From NCBI GenBank assembly GCA_001768555.1, contig MEOD01000031.1, positions 1 to 42,484 of the forward strand: 42,484 nt of DNA, read 5' to 3'. The translations under genes and the position numbers were made by a program. The notes under the pieces were generated by a model. That model was not told the DNA's origin and searched no databases. It saw only the letters and a list, made by a program, of their open reading frames with translations. Source of the DNA: Bacteroidetes bacterium GWF2_29_10. Lineage in GTDB: Bacteria > Bacteroidota > Bacteroidia > Bacteroidales > GWE2-29-8. Shown in pieces: positions 28,864-36,751 of this stretch (position 1 is the stretch's first letter; every line of letters begins with the position of its first letter).

Positions 28864-29754
28864 CTATTCTACTGTTTCCTCTGGCGTTTCTTCAGCCTTT
28901 TTGCGTTTTAAATCTATTCCCAATCTCAAAAAAATTATTTTTTCAGATTGATATTTATATGGTTCCAGTAATTTGAACTGCGACATGAAAAAATTCATTC
29001 CAAAATCAATAGAATAACTATTCGCAAAAAATAACTTTAAGCCTCCTCCTGCAAATATTCCAGTGCCAATCCCTCCTTGTTGTATATTATAATATTTATC
29101 TTCAGGGTTGAAAATATCAAAAACATATCCTCCTATATCTATCTGGTTTTTCTTTACTTTTACATTATTTAAATTAATTCCCCCTTCTATAAATGGTCTT
29201 ACCCTTTCATTACCTAAAAGCATTTGCAATCCAATATTAAAATTCATCCTATCTTCTTCACCTGCAATTGTAGCCTGATAAATATTATCCAAATTAATGT
29301 AAGATATACTCCTATTTTTTAACACATCTATCGTAAACACATCTACTGTTTTTAGCTTCGAAACATTAAAATCCCCAAACAAACTAATATATTCACTTAA
29401 AAAATATCTTATATTAAATCCATAGCTCATTACATTATTATACCTCATGTTTTGAGGTAATTCTGCTACTTCAAAATCATAACCGCCAAACACATCCTCT
29501 TTTAATGTTTGATAATTATTGTTATAATAAACATCGTCTGGATTATACGAAACACTATTTTGATTTATAACATTATCTATTGAGTTACGACCACTCCCAT
29601 TATAAAAATTTGCATTATATTTATCAGGAAAGTAATAGCCCATATTGACAGCGAAGTTCCATCCTTTTCCTGAAACTACTTGCGCATCCGATGAGATAAA
29701 TAATAGTAAAAAGGAAATAAATAAAAAGTATATTTTAGTTTTTCTTTGCAACAT
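28864..29754 (-). CDS. Outer-membrane beta-barrel protein (start adjusted to Met-14 of the listed ORF)
   Basis: Signal peptide 'MLQRKTKIYFLFISFLLLFISSDAQ', alternating aromatic/hydrophobic strands, 'RPFIEGGINLNNV...'; acidic C-term tail. Confidence 0.7.
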   Translation of the reverse strand: MLQRKTKIYFLFISFLLLFISSDAQVVSGKGWNFAVNMGYYFPDKYNANFYNGSGRNSIDNVINQNSVSYNPDDVYYNNNYQTLKEDVFGGYDFEVAELPQNMRYNNVMSYGFNIRYFLSEYISLFGDFNVSKLKTVDVFTIDVLKNRSISYINLDNIYQATIAGEEDRMNFNIGLQMLLGNERVRPFIEGGINLNNVKVKKNQIDIGGYVFDIFNPEDKYYNIQQGGIGTGIFAGGGLKLFFANSYSIDFGMNFFMSQFKLLEPYKYQSEKIIFLRLGIDLKRKKAEETPEETVE

Positions 29755-29944
29755 TAGATTTCGCTCTGTGTCTGTATAATGTGTATATTGCAAAGAATCC
29801 TCCAGCCAATATTAGCATTAATTCGCTCCCCTGCAATGGAATAGATAATGCGTCATCTGGATTAGGAGGAGGCGGTGGTGCAAATAAAAAGCTAAAACCA
29901 ATAAAATTGAGGAAAAGTAGTAATAGTATTTTTTTCAAATCCAT
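29735..29944 (-). CDS. Small PID-CTERM-like sorting-signal protein
   Basis: 69 aa; signal peptide, Pro-rich 'APPPPPNPDDALSIPLQG', single TM 'SELMLILAGGFFAIYTLY', basic tail 'RHRAKSNVAKKN'. Confidence 0.6.
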   Translation of the reverse strand: MDLKKILLLLFLNFIGFSFLFAPPPPPNPDDALSIPLQGSELMLILAGGFFAIYTLYRHRAKSNVAKKN

Positions 29945-30104
29945 ATTAAATAGTGATTTAATTTTAGCAAATATACTTATTGTTATTAAAATAACAACTT
30001 TTTTTTTAAAATATTTATTTTTATTATTATTAATTCAATTACCCTCTTCCTCTTCTGACGCTTCGCAATCAAAATATAATAAAGACTTTTATGCCAATTC
30101 CTCC

Positions 30105-30477
30105 TTATACCTAAACGCTATCATAATAACCACAATAATTAAATATCCTAAACACCATAGGTGTGAAATTATTATAGCAAAACAAATAACGCAAAAAAAT
30201 TAAACACCAGAGGTGTGAAATTATTGTAGCAAAAAAAATAACGCAAAAAAATTAAACACCAGAGGTGTGAAATTATTGTAGCAAAAAAATAACGCAAAAA
30301 AATTAAACACCAAAGGTGTGAAATTATTGTAGCAAAAAAATAACGCAAAAAAATTAAACACCAGAGGTGTGAAATTATTGTAGCAAAAAAAATACGCAAA
30401 AAAATTAAACACCGGAGGTGTGGCATTATCCCTTTATACAACAATCTAAATTACAAACTTGATAGCAATTTGGTATA
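30105..30477. repeat. Dispersed repeat R4, copy 2, with imperfect terminal inverted repeats and internal tandem array
   Basis: Left end TTATACCTAAACGCTATCA; reverse complement of right end TTATACCAAATTGCTATCA (16/19 match). Confidence 0.8.
30150..30425. repeat. Tandem array of a 51/52-bp unit (6 copies) with ACACC-NNN-GGTGT hairpin
   Basis: Unit starts (aaacacc) at 30150, 30202, 30254, 30305, 30356, 30407; unit 'aaacaccagaggtgtgaaattattgtagcaaaaaaaataacgcaaaaaaatt'. Confidence 0.95.
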
Positions 30478-30500
30478 AATTTACATTTTCAAAATAATCC

Positions 30501-31001
30501 CTAAATCAGTATCCTTTTTAAAATATCATTTTTACTGAAAGCATTAGATGCGTTCAAAGAGTCTTGAGTAGTGTAATTTATTATATACATAGTTTTATCT
30601 TTCGGAGACACAAATAATGTTGAATATACAAAAAAGTCATTATTCTTGTAAAATAGTGTATAATTTTCTTTTACTTTTTTTATGCTATATAATTTTATAG
30701 GATTTTCTAACTGCTTAAAATTATTTACAATAGAATCCATTGTAGAATTCAAAACAATTCCAATGTATATATTATATGTTTTACTTGAAATGTATTTATT
30801 TAGAGGTATTTGTGACCGTATTCCATTTATTGTTTGATTATATTGGTAAACAACATTTTTTGTTATCTTCTTTTGTAATTCATTATTGCTTAGTTGAAAC
30901 TCCTCATCATTACCAAACTTAACAATAGACTTATTCGTGCAAGCAAACATTGTAATTACAAGCAAACAAATATTTATTATTCTTATAAAATGATGCCTCA
31001 T
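30501..31001 (-). CDS. Hypothetical lipoprotein (start adjusted to Met-13 of the listed ORF)
   Basis: 'MRHHFIRIINICLLVITMFACTNKS' lipobox-like sequence. Confidence 0.6.
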   Translation of the reverse strand: MRHHFIRIINICLLVITMFACTNKSIVKFGNDEEFQLSNNELQKKITKNVVYQYNQTINGIRSQIPLNKYISSKTYNIYIGIVLNSTMDSIVNNFKQLENPIKLYSIKKVKENYTLFYKNNDFFVYSTLFVSPKDKTMYIINYTTQDSLNASNAFSKNDILKRILI

Positions 31002-31021
31002 TTTTTTTATTTTTTTTGCAT

Positions 31022-31056
31022 AAAAAAAAGGGAGCATAAAGCCCCCTATTTTTTTA
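31022..31056 (-). terminator. Rho-independent-type terminator downstream of TRL-like gene
   Basis: 'aaaaaaaagggagcataaagccccctattttttt': AGGGaGC-ATAAA-GCcCCCT stem with one mismatch; T-run on the reverse strand. Confidence 0.6.
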
Positions 31057-31073
31057 TATTATAATAATACAAA

Positions 31074-31355
31074 TTATTCCCCTGTTACAATAGTTTTGTA
31101 TGTAACAATAATATTTAATAAGCTAGTCTTTTGAAGATCAACTGTTGATATTTTTGTAATGTTACCAGCCTTTGCTGCTTTTTGAATAGAAGCATCTGCA
31201 TTAAAGAAAAGAATGCCTAAATAACCAGTTGCAGTTGCAGTTCCAACTTTACTTCCAACTGTATTACTTGTTGCACATACAGGTAATGTTAAAGAACATG
31301 AGCTTAATAATGCAATACCTACAAATAGTAGAAAAAAGTTTCTTAATTTTTTCAT
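31074..31355 (-). CDS. TRL-like family lipoprotein
   Basis: 93 aa; 'LLSSCSLTLPVCATSNTVGSKVGTATATGYLGILFFNADASIQKAAKAGNITKISTVDLQ' matches TRL-family pattern. Confidence 0.8.
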   Translation of the reverse strand: MKKLRNFFLLFVGIALLSSCSLTLPVCATSNTVGSKVGTATATGYLGILFFNADASIQKAAKAGNITKISTVDLQKTSLLNIIVTYKTIVTGE

Positions 31356-31853
31356 AAATTTTATTTTTAGTTAATTAATAAAGTGCAAATGTATAATAAA
31401 TTTATTATTTCATCATAAAAATTTTCATTTTTCATCTCACACAAACGTATAAATATGTATGTTTTATGGTTTTTATTTTTCGTTTAATGTATAAAAAGTG
31501 ACATTCTTAAATTACATAATATGCTTATGATAAAATAAAAAAAAGAGAAAATTAAAAAGGATAATTCATATATCTTCTTACCTAAAAGATATTTGTATTC
31601 TGGTTTAATAGCCTGTAAATTAATTACATAATTATTTGTTATTTATTGTTTTTAGCAATAAAAAATAATTAACAATAAAAATTATCTCTAATAATCATTA
31701 TATTTTTTATAAATTCGCAAGCTAAAATATTTTTAATTTAAAATAACGCTAACAAACCTATGTAATGATTTTAAATTTAAAACTTTTATTATAGAAAATA
31801 ATAAATGATTTAATTTGGAGTTTTTTAATTTGGTTTTAAATATTACTAAATAT

Positions 31854-34800
31854 ATGATAAAAAAATATCAGAATTTTAACAACATTGTAGGATGGTTTGT
31901 GTTTCTTATTGCATCTTCTGTTTATTTATTGACAATTGAGCCATCCGCAAGTTTTTGGGATTGTGGCGAATATATAGCTACATCATATAAATTACAAGTA
32001 GGGCACCCTCCTGGAGCTCCTACATTTCAATTAATATCTCGATTGTTTACAATTTTTGCTTTTGACAATTTACAAAAGGTTTCTGTTCTAGTAAACTCTA
32101 TGTCTGCTTTAGCTAGTGGATTTACAATTTTGTTCCTGTTTTGGTCAATTACAGCTATTGCTAAAAAAATTATTTTGAAAAATGAAAACGACTACACATT
32201 AAGCAATATTATGGCTGTAATGGGTGCTGGTATTGTTGGAGGATTAGCTTATACATTTAGCGATACTGCTTGGTTTTCTGCAGAAGAAGGTGAAGTATAT
32301 GCTTTATCATCATTCTTTACTGCAATAGTATTTTGGGCTATTTTAAAATGGGAAAGTATTGTTGATAATGATAAATACGCTGACAGATGGATTGTTTTTA
32401 TTGCTTTCTTAATGGGATTATCTGTAGGAGTCCATTTACTTAACTTATTAACAATTCCTGCTATTTCTTACGTATACTATTTCAAAAAATACAAACCTAC
32501 TCGCAAAGGATTTATTATTACAGGAATGCTTTCTCTAGTAATTCTCGTTTTGGTTCAAAATATAATTATTCCTAAAATACCATCATTCCTTGCTGATTTT
32601 GAAGTATTTTTTGTTAATGTATTTAGTTTACCTTTTAATTCTGGAACTATTATTTTCTTCTCATTACTTATTGGTGCTATTCTTTTTGGAATACATCAAT
32701 CTATTCGCAGACAAAATCACATTCTAAACTTATCAATGATGAGTTTGGTTGCTATTTTAATTGGATATTCAACTTTTGCAATTTTAGTAATAAGATCTCA
32801 AGCCGATACTCCTATTAACGAAAATGAACCAAAAAATGCTGTTAGTCTTTTATCATACTTAAATCGTGAACAATATGGTGATTGGCCTATTTTGTATGGA
32901 CAATACTATAATGCTCCTCTTGACCCTACAAACCCTTATAAGGATGGAAATCCTGTATATGGAAAAGACGAAGCATCAGGTAAATATATTGTAATTGATT
33001 CCCGGAAATCATCTATTCCTAACTATGACAAAAGATTTTGCACTTTTTTCCCTCGCATGTGGAGCCAACAAAAAAATCATATAAGTGGTTATAAAAGTTG
33101 GGGCAAAATTGAAGGAATACCAATGCAAATGGGAAATGGAGAAGTTGACAACTTACCTACATTCTCTGAAAATTTAAGATTCTTCTTTAGATATCAATTA
33201 GGACATATGTATTTCAGATATTTTATGTGGAACTTCTCTGGACGACAAAATGATACTCAAGGTCATGGCGGAATAAGAGAAGGAAACTGGATTACAGGAA
33301 TACAATTTATTGATGAAATGCGCTTAGGACCTCAATCAAAACTCCCCGAAGCTGAAGCTAATAATAAAGGTAAAAACAAATATTATATGTTCCCTCTTAT
33401 TCTAGGGATAATCGGTTTGATATATAATTATACAAAGAAAAAGGATTATTTCTTTATCGTTTTTCTTTTGTTTATTATGACTGGAATAGCTATTAATATG
33501 TACCTTAACCCTGTACCTTTTCAACCTCGCGAAAGAGATTATGCCTATGTAGGTTCATTTTATGCTTTCGCAATATGGATTGGACTTGGAGTGCTTGCTC
33601 TGTATGATTATATAGGGAAAAGAGTTAATGGAAACATAAGAGCAATAGGGATAACATCTTTATGTTTATTCACAGTACCTTACATTATGGCTAAAGAAAA
33701 CTGGAATGACCATGATCGATCTAATAGATACACTGTTATTGACTTCGCAACTAATTATCTGGAAACATGTGATAAAAATGGAATTATATTTACAAACGGA
33801 GATAATGACACTTTCCCTCTTTGGTATGCTCAAGAAGTTGAAGGAGTCAGAACTGACGTTCGTGTAATAAATCTTAGCTTATTCAATACCGATTGGTATA
33901 TTAATCAAAAAAGAAAAAAAGCATATGATTCTAATCCTGTGGAATTTTCTCTAACTCCAGACAAATATTTACAAGGAAAAAATGATGTTGTTTTCTTTTA
34001 TGAAAGAGATCAATTCAAAAACGACACAGTTCCTGTTAGCGACATTATCAAATTTATTGCCAGCTCTAATCCTGATACAAAAATTATGAGAGGCGACCAA
34101 ACTTATGCTTATGTACCTACTCGTAATTTTAGAATTCCTGTCGATTCTTTTGCTGTATTTAATAATGGGATATTAAATCCTAAAGATTTAATTAAAATAA
34201 ATCCTCTATACAATAAAGAAGGAAAAGTAATTGCTTATGACACTACATATAATAAAATAGTAAACAACATTGATTGGGCGTTCCCTGGCAATATGCTAAT
34301 GAAAAACTCTTTACTTGTTTTAGACTTACTAAGTAGCAATAATTGGAAAAGGCCTATTTATTTTGCAACTACTACTGGCTCTGAAGGGTATTTGGGTTTG
34401 ACTGATTATTTTATGGCAGAAGGATTAGCATACAAATTAGTTCCTATTTATAATAAAACTGTTAGTCAAGGTGACATAGGCCTTGTAAATACAGAAAAAA
34501 TGTATGATAACCTTATGAACAAGTATAAATGGGGGAATATGAATAGAACTGATGTTTATCTTGACGAAACTAATATGCGAATGACTATGAACTTTAGACT
34601 ATTATTCGGACGACTTGCAAACGAATTAGTTAACGAAGGAAAAAAAGAAAAAGCAATTAAGGTTCTTGATAAATGCATTGAAATTATGCCTAATGATGCT
34701 ATACCTTATAACTATTTTATGCTTTCATTAGTAGAAGCGTATTATAGAGCTGATGCTTTTGAAAAAGGAAATGCTTTAAATAATAAACTAGCTGATATTT

Positions 34801-34985
34801 ACGAAAAAGAAATCGTTTATTTCAAACAATTCAATGGAGAATATCAACAAAGTGTTCAGGAAGATTTGCAAAGATCTTTTGCCGTGCTTGCTCAATTAGG
34901 ACGATTAGCTAATGGCTACAATCAAACTAAATTAGGGAAAGAATTAGACGATAGATTAAATAAATATTATACTGGAAAAAGATAA
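31854..34985 (+). CDS. DUF2723 / GT117-type protein O-glycosyltransferase-like membrane protein
   Basis: 'PSASFWDCGEYIATSYKLQVGHPPGAPTFQLISRLF', 'FSDTAWFSAEEGEVYALSSFFTA', 'PRERDYAYVGSFYAF', 'NGDNDTFPLWYAQEVEGVRTDVRVINLSLFNTDWYI'. Met at 31854 preferred over 31815. Confidence 0.92.
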   Translation: MIKKYQNFNNIVGWFVFLIASSVYLLTIEPSASFWDCGEYIATSYKLQVGHPPGAPTFQLISRLFTIFAFDNLQKVSVLVNSMSALASGFTILFLFWSITAIAKKIILKNENDYTLSNIMAVMGAGIVGGLAYTFSDTAWFSAEEGEVYALSSFFTAIVFWAILKWESIVDNDKYADRWIVFIAFLMGLSVGVHLLNLLTIPAISYVYYFKKYKPTRKGFIITGMLSLVILVLVQNIIIPKIPSFLADFEVFFVNVFSLPFNSGTIIFFSLLIGAILFGIHQSIRRQNHILNLSMMSLVAILIGYSTFAILVIRSQADTPINENEPKNAVSLLSYLNREQYGDWPILYGQYYNAPLDPTNPYKDGNPVYGKDEASGKYIVIDSRKSSIPNYDKRFCTFFPRMWSQQKNHISGYKSWGKIEGIPMQMGNGEVDNLPTFSENLRFFFRYQLGHMYFRYFMWNFSGRQNDTQGHGGIREGNWITGIQFIDEMRLGPQSKLPEAEANNKGKNKYYMFPLILGIIGLIYNYTKKKDYFFIVFLLFIMTGIAINMYLNPVPFQPRERDYAYVGSFYAFAIWIGLGVLALYDYIGKRVNGNIRAIGITSLCLFTVPYIMAKENWNDHDRSNRYTVIDFATNYLETCDKNGIIFTNGDNDTFPLWYAQEVEGVRTDVRVINLSLFNTDWYINQKRKKAYDSNPVEFSLTPDKYLQGKNDVVFFYERDQFKNDTVPVSDIIKFIASSNPDTKIMRGDQTYAYVPTRNFRIPVDSFAVFNNGILNPKDLIKINPLYNKEGKVIAYDTTYNKIVNNIDWAFPGNMLMKNSLLVLDLLSSNNWKRPIYFATTTGSEGYLGLTDYFMAEGLAYKLVPIYNKTVSQGDIGLVNTEKMYDNLMNKYKWGNMNRTDVYLDETNMRMTMNFRLLFGRLANELVNEGKKEKAIKVLDKCIEIMPNDAIPYNYFMLSLVEAYYRADAFEKGNALNNKLADIYEKEIVYFKQFNGEYQQSVQEDLQRSFAVLAQLGRLANGYNQTKLGKELDDRLNKYYTGKR

Positions 34986-35005
34986 AAATAAAAATATTAC
35001 CTAAT

Positions 35006-35044
35006 AAAAAAGAGTTTGTAAAATTTATTTACAAACTCTTTTTT
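35006..35044. terminator. Bidirectional-type intrinsic terminator after the DUF2723 gene
   Basis: AAAAAAGAGTTTGTAAA (35006-35022) - attta - TTTACAAACTCTTTTTT (35028-35044): perfect 17-bp stem, A/T flanks. Confidence 0.85.
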
Positions 35045-35056
35045 ATATGAACAGAA

Positions 35057-35713
35057 ATGTATTTAATTAAAATGGGATACTACATTAAAATGCCTAAAAT
35101 AATAAAAGAGCTAACAGGTAGATACGTATTCTGTAATGTCCCTAACGTCCACGAAAAAACAATATACTTAACATTCGACGATGGCCCAACTGAAAATATA
35201 ACTCAGTGGATACTTGAAAAACTAAACCATTATGATATTAAAGCCACATTCTTTTGCATAGGTAAAAATGTAAAAGAACTGCCTAATATTTACCAAAAAA
35301 TATTAGACAATAATCATGCTACAGGTAACCATACTAACAATCACCTTAATGGATTTAAAACTCCTTTTAAACTATATCACGAAAATATTAAAGAAGCAGA
35401 ACAAGTTATTAAATCAAGCTTATTTAGGCCTCCTTATGGAAGAATAAAGCCAACATACTCATACCGTATCCGTAAAGAATACTCTATAATACTTTGGTCT
35501 CTACTAAGCATGGACTATAAGCAAAATTTGAACACCCAAAAATCTTTAGATTTATTAACTAAAAATTTAGAACCAGGAAGTATTATAGTTTTTCACGATA
35601 GCTTAAAAGCCGAAAATAATATGAAAATAATGCTCCCTCAATTCATAGAATACGCTCTAAAAAATGACTTTAAATTCGAAATTTTAAAACACGAAATTTT
35701 TAACCCAAATTAG
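35057..35713 (+). CDS. Polysaccharide deacetylase (NodB-type)
   Basis: 218 aa; 'IYLTFDDGPTENITQWIL', 'ATFFCIGKNV', 'NHTNNHLNG', 'FRPPYGRI', 'IVFHDSLKA'. Final codons and TAG stop lie in MITE-A sequence. Confidence 0.92.
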   Translation: MYLIKMGYYIKMPKIIKELTGRYVFCNVPNVHEKTIYLTFDDGPTENITQWILEKLNHYDIKATFFCIGKNVKELPNIYQKILDNNHATGNHTNNHLNGFKTPFKLYHENIKEAEQVIKSSLFRPPYGRIKPTYSYRIRKEYSIILWSLLSMDYKQNLNTQKSLDLLTKNLEPGSIIVFHDSLKAENNMKIMLPQFIEYALKNDFKFEILKHEIFNPN

Positions 35714-35926
35714 TCATTAGGATTTTTTTGATAATAACAAATTCAAATTAATAGCTCCGAAGGAGCGACACAATAGTAACCACCTGCGAAGCGGGTGGTA
35801 AGCATGCATCTCCCAAATCCAAGCCCTAAAAGGGCGACACTAAAATCCCTTCTGACATCAGGGTGATAGAAGAACATGAGACGCCATCAATTGTTCTATT
35901 ATGTTTTTTCTAATGACGAATCTGGG
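35704..35926 (+). mobile_element. MITE-A copy 2 (223 bp, TIRs, TTAA on both sides)
   Basis: TTAA(35700-35703)|CCCAAATTAGTCATTAG...CTAATGACGAATCTGGG|TTAA(35927-35930); internal hairpins GCTCC-GAA-GGAGC, CCACCTGC-GAA-GCGGGTGG, GCCCT-AAA-AGGGC. Confidence 0.88.
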
Positions 35927-36001
35927 TTAAATATTTCTCCACATTATTACTAATTATCAAAACGCTATAAATCAATGAATTATGCAATTTAAGCAAAACT
36001 C

Positions 36002-36320
36002 GCTGATTTTCATTGCGTTATATGCTATTACTTCACCTTTACTTCGCCCTAAAGTTACCCTAAACCTACTTCGTTTACTAAAATACTGACAATAAGCATA
36101 ATATACAAATATAGCAAAACATAACGTAGTAGAGACAAGGCACGCCCTGTCTCAAACGCATGACCTGTCTAAGACTATTTTTCTGTAAACCTATTTTAGG
36201 ACTAAATATCTTTATGACACTTTTTAGGTTCTTCTATAAACATTTTTGATTGACAATCAATCGTTTGCACAATTACCTGAAAACCAATCTAGTATAACCT
36301 ATTAGAGTACCTTTAGAGTA
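36002..36320. repeat. Dispersed repeat R1, copy 2
   Basis: See 9764-10112. Confidence 0.8.
36132..36153. repeat. Imperfect palindrome GAGACAAGGCACGCCCTGTCTC
   Basis: GAGACA-a-GGC-ac-GCC-c-TGTCTC; present in R1 copy 2 and absent at the equivalent place of copy 1. Confidence 0.6.
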
Positions 36321-36509
36321 CATTTACTGTACATTAACAGTACCCTTAATGTATCCCAAAGCTACTTTATTTTATAACATATTACAAATCAATTAAATAT
36401 TCAATATCATTAAATTTCTTGCTAAAAAATATTAAAAAATACTTGCATAATAAAAATTTATATTATAAATTTGTTATGACTTTCAATTATAAATTTAACT
36501 ATAAAAGTT

Positions 36510-36707
36510 ATGAAAAAACTAATAATATTCCTATATATTATTGCTTTTTTACATATAAGCAATAATATTTATTCTATTAATTATCTGCAACAACCTCAAA
36601 AAAAGAAAACACAAAAGACTGAAAACCAACAATATAAAATAATTATTGTCAAAACGCATGTAGGGGCATATCAATATACTCATCCAAATCTCATAGGGAT
36701 GACATGA
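36510..36707 (+). pseudogene. Short signal-peptide ORF ending in dispersed repeat R2-like sequence; possible gene remnant
   Basis: 'MKKLIIFLYIIAFLHISNNIYS...' then 'YTHPNLIGMT' encoded by the repeat 'catccaaatctcatagggatgacatgattgtagaatc'. Confidence 0.35.
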
Positions 36708-36751
36708 TTGTAGAATCTTAAAGATAAATTATAAACTAAAATTAATATATT

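Noticed and set aside
29781-30203. 140-aa plus-strand ORF
   Set aside because: Antisense to the PID-CTERM-like gene and running into repeat R4; composition atypical.
30150-30425. Possible CRISPR array
   Set aside because: The whole 51/52-bp unit is repeated, including the would-be spacers; no unique spacers and no cas genes nearby.
30172-30444. ORFs 'MLYKGIMPHLRCLIFLRIFFATIISHLWCLIFLRYFF...' and the overlapping 63-aa ORF
   Set aside because: Pure translation of the 51/52-bp tandem DNA repeat in two frames; no independent coding evidence.
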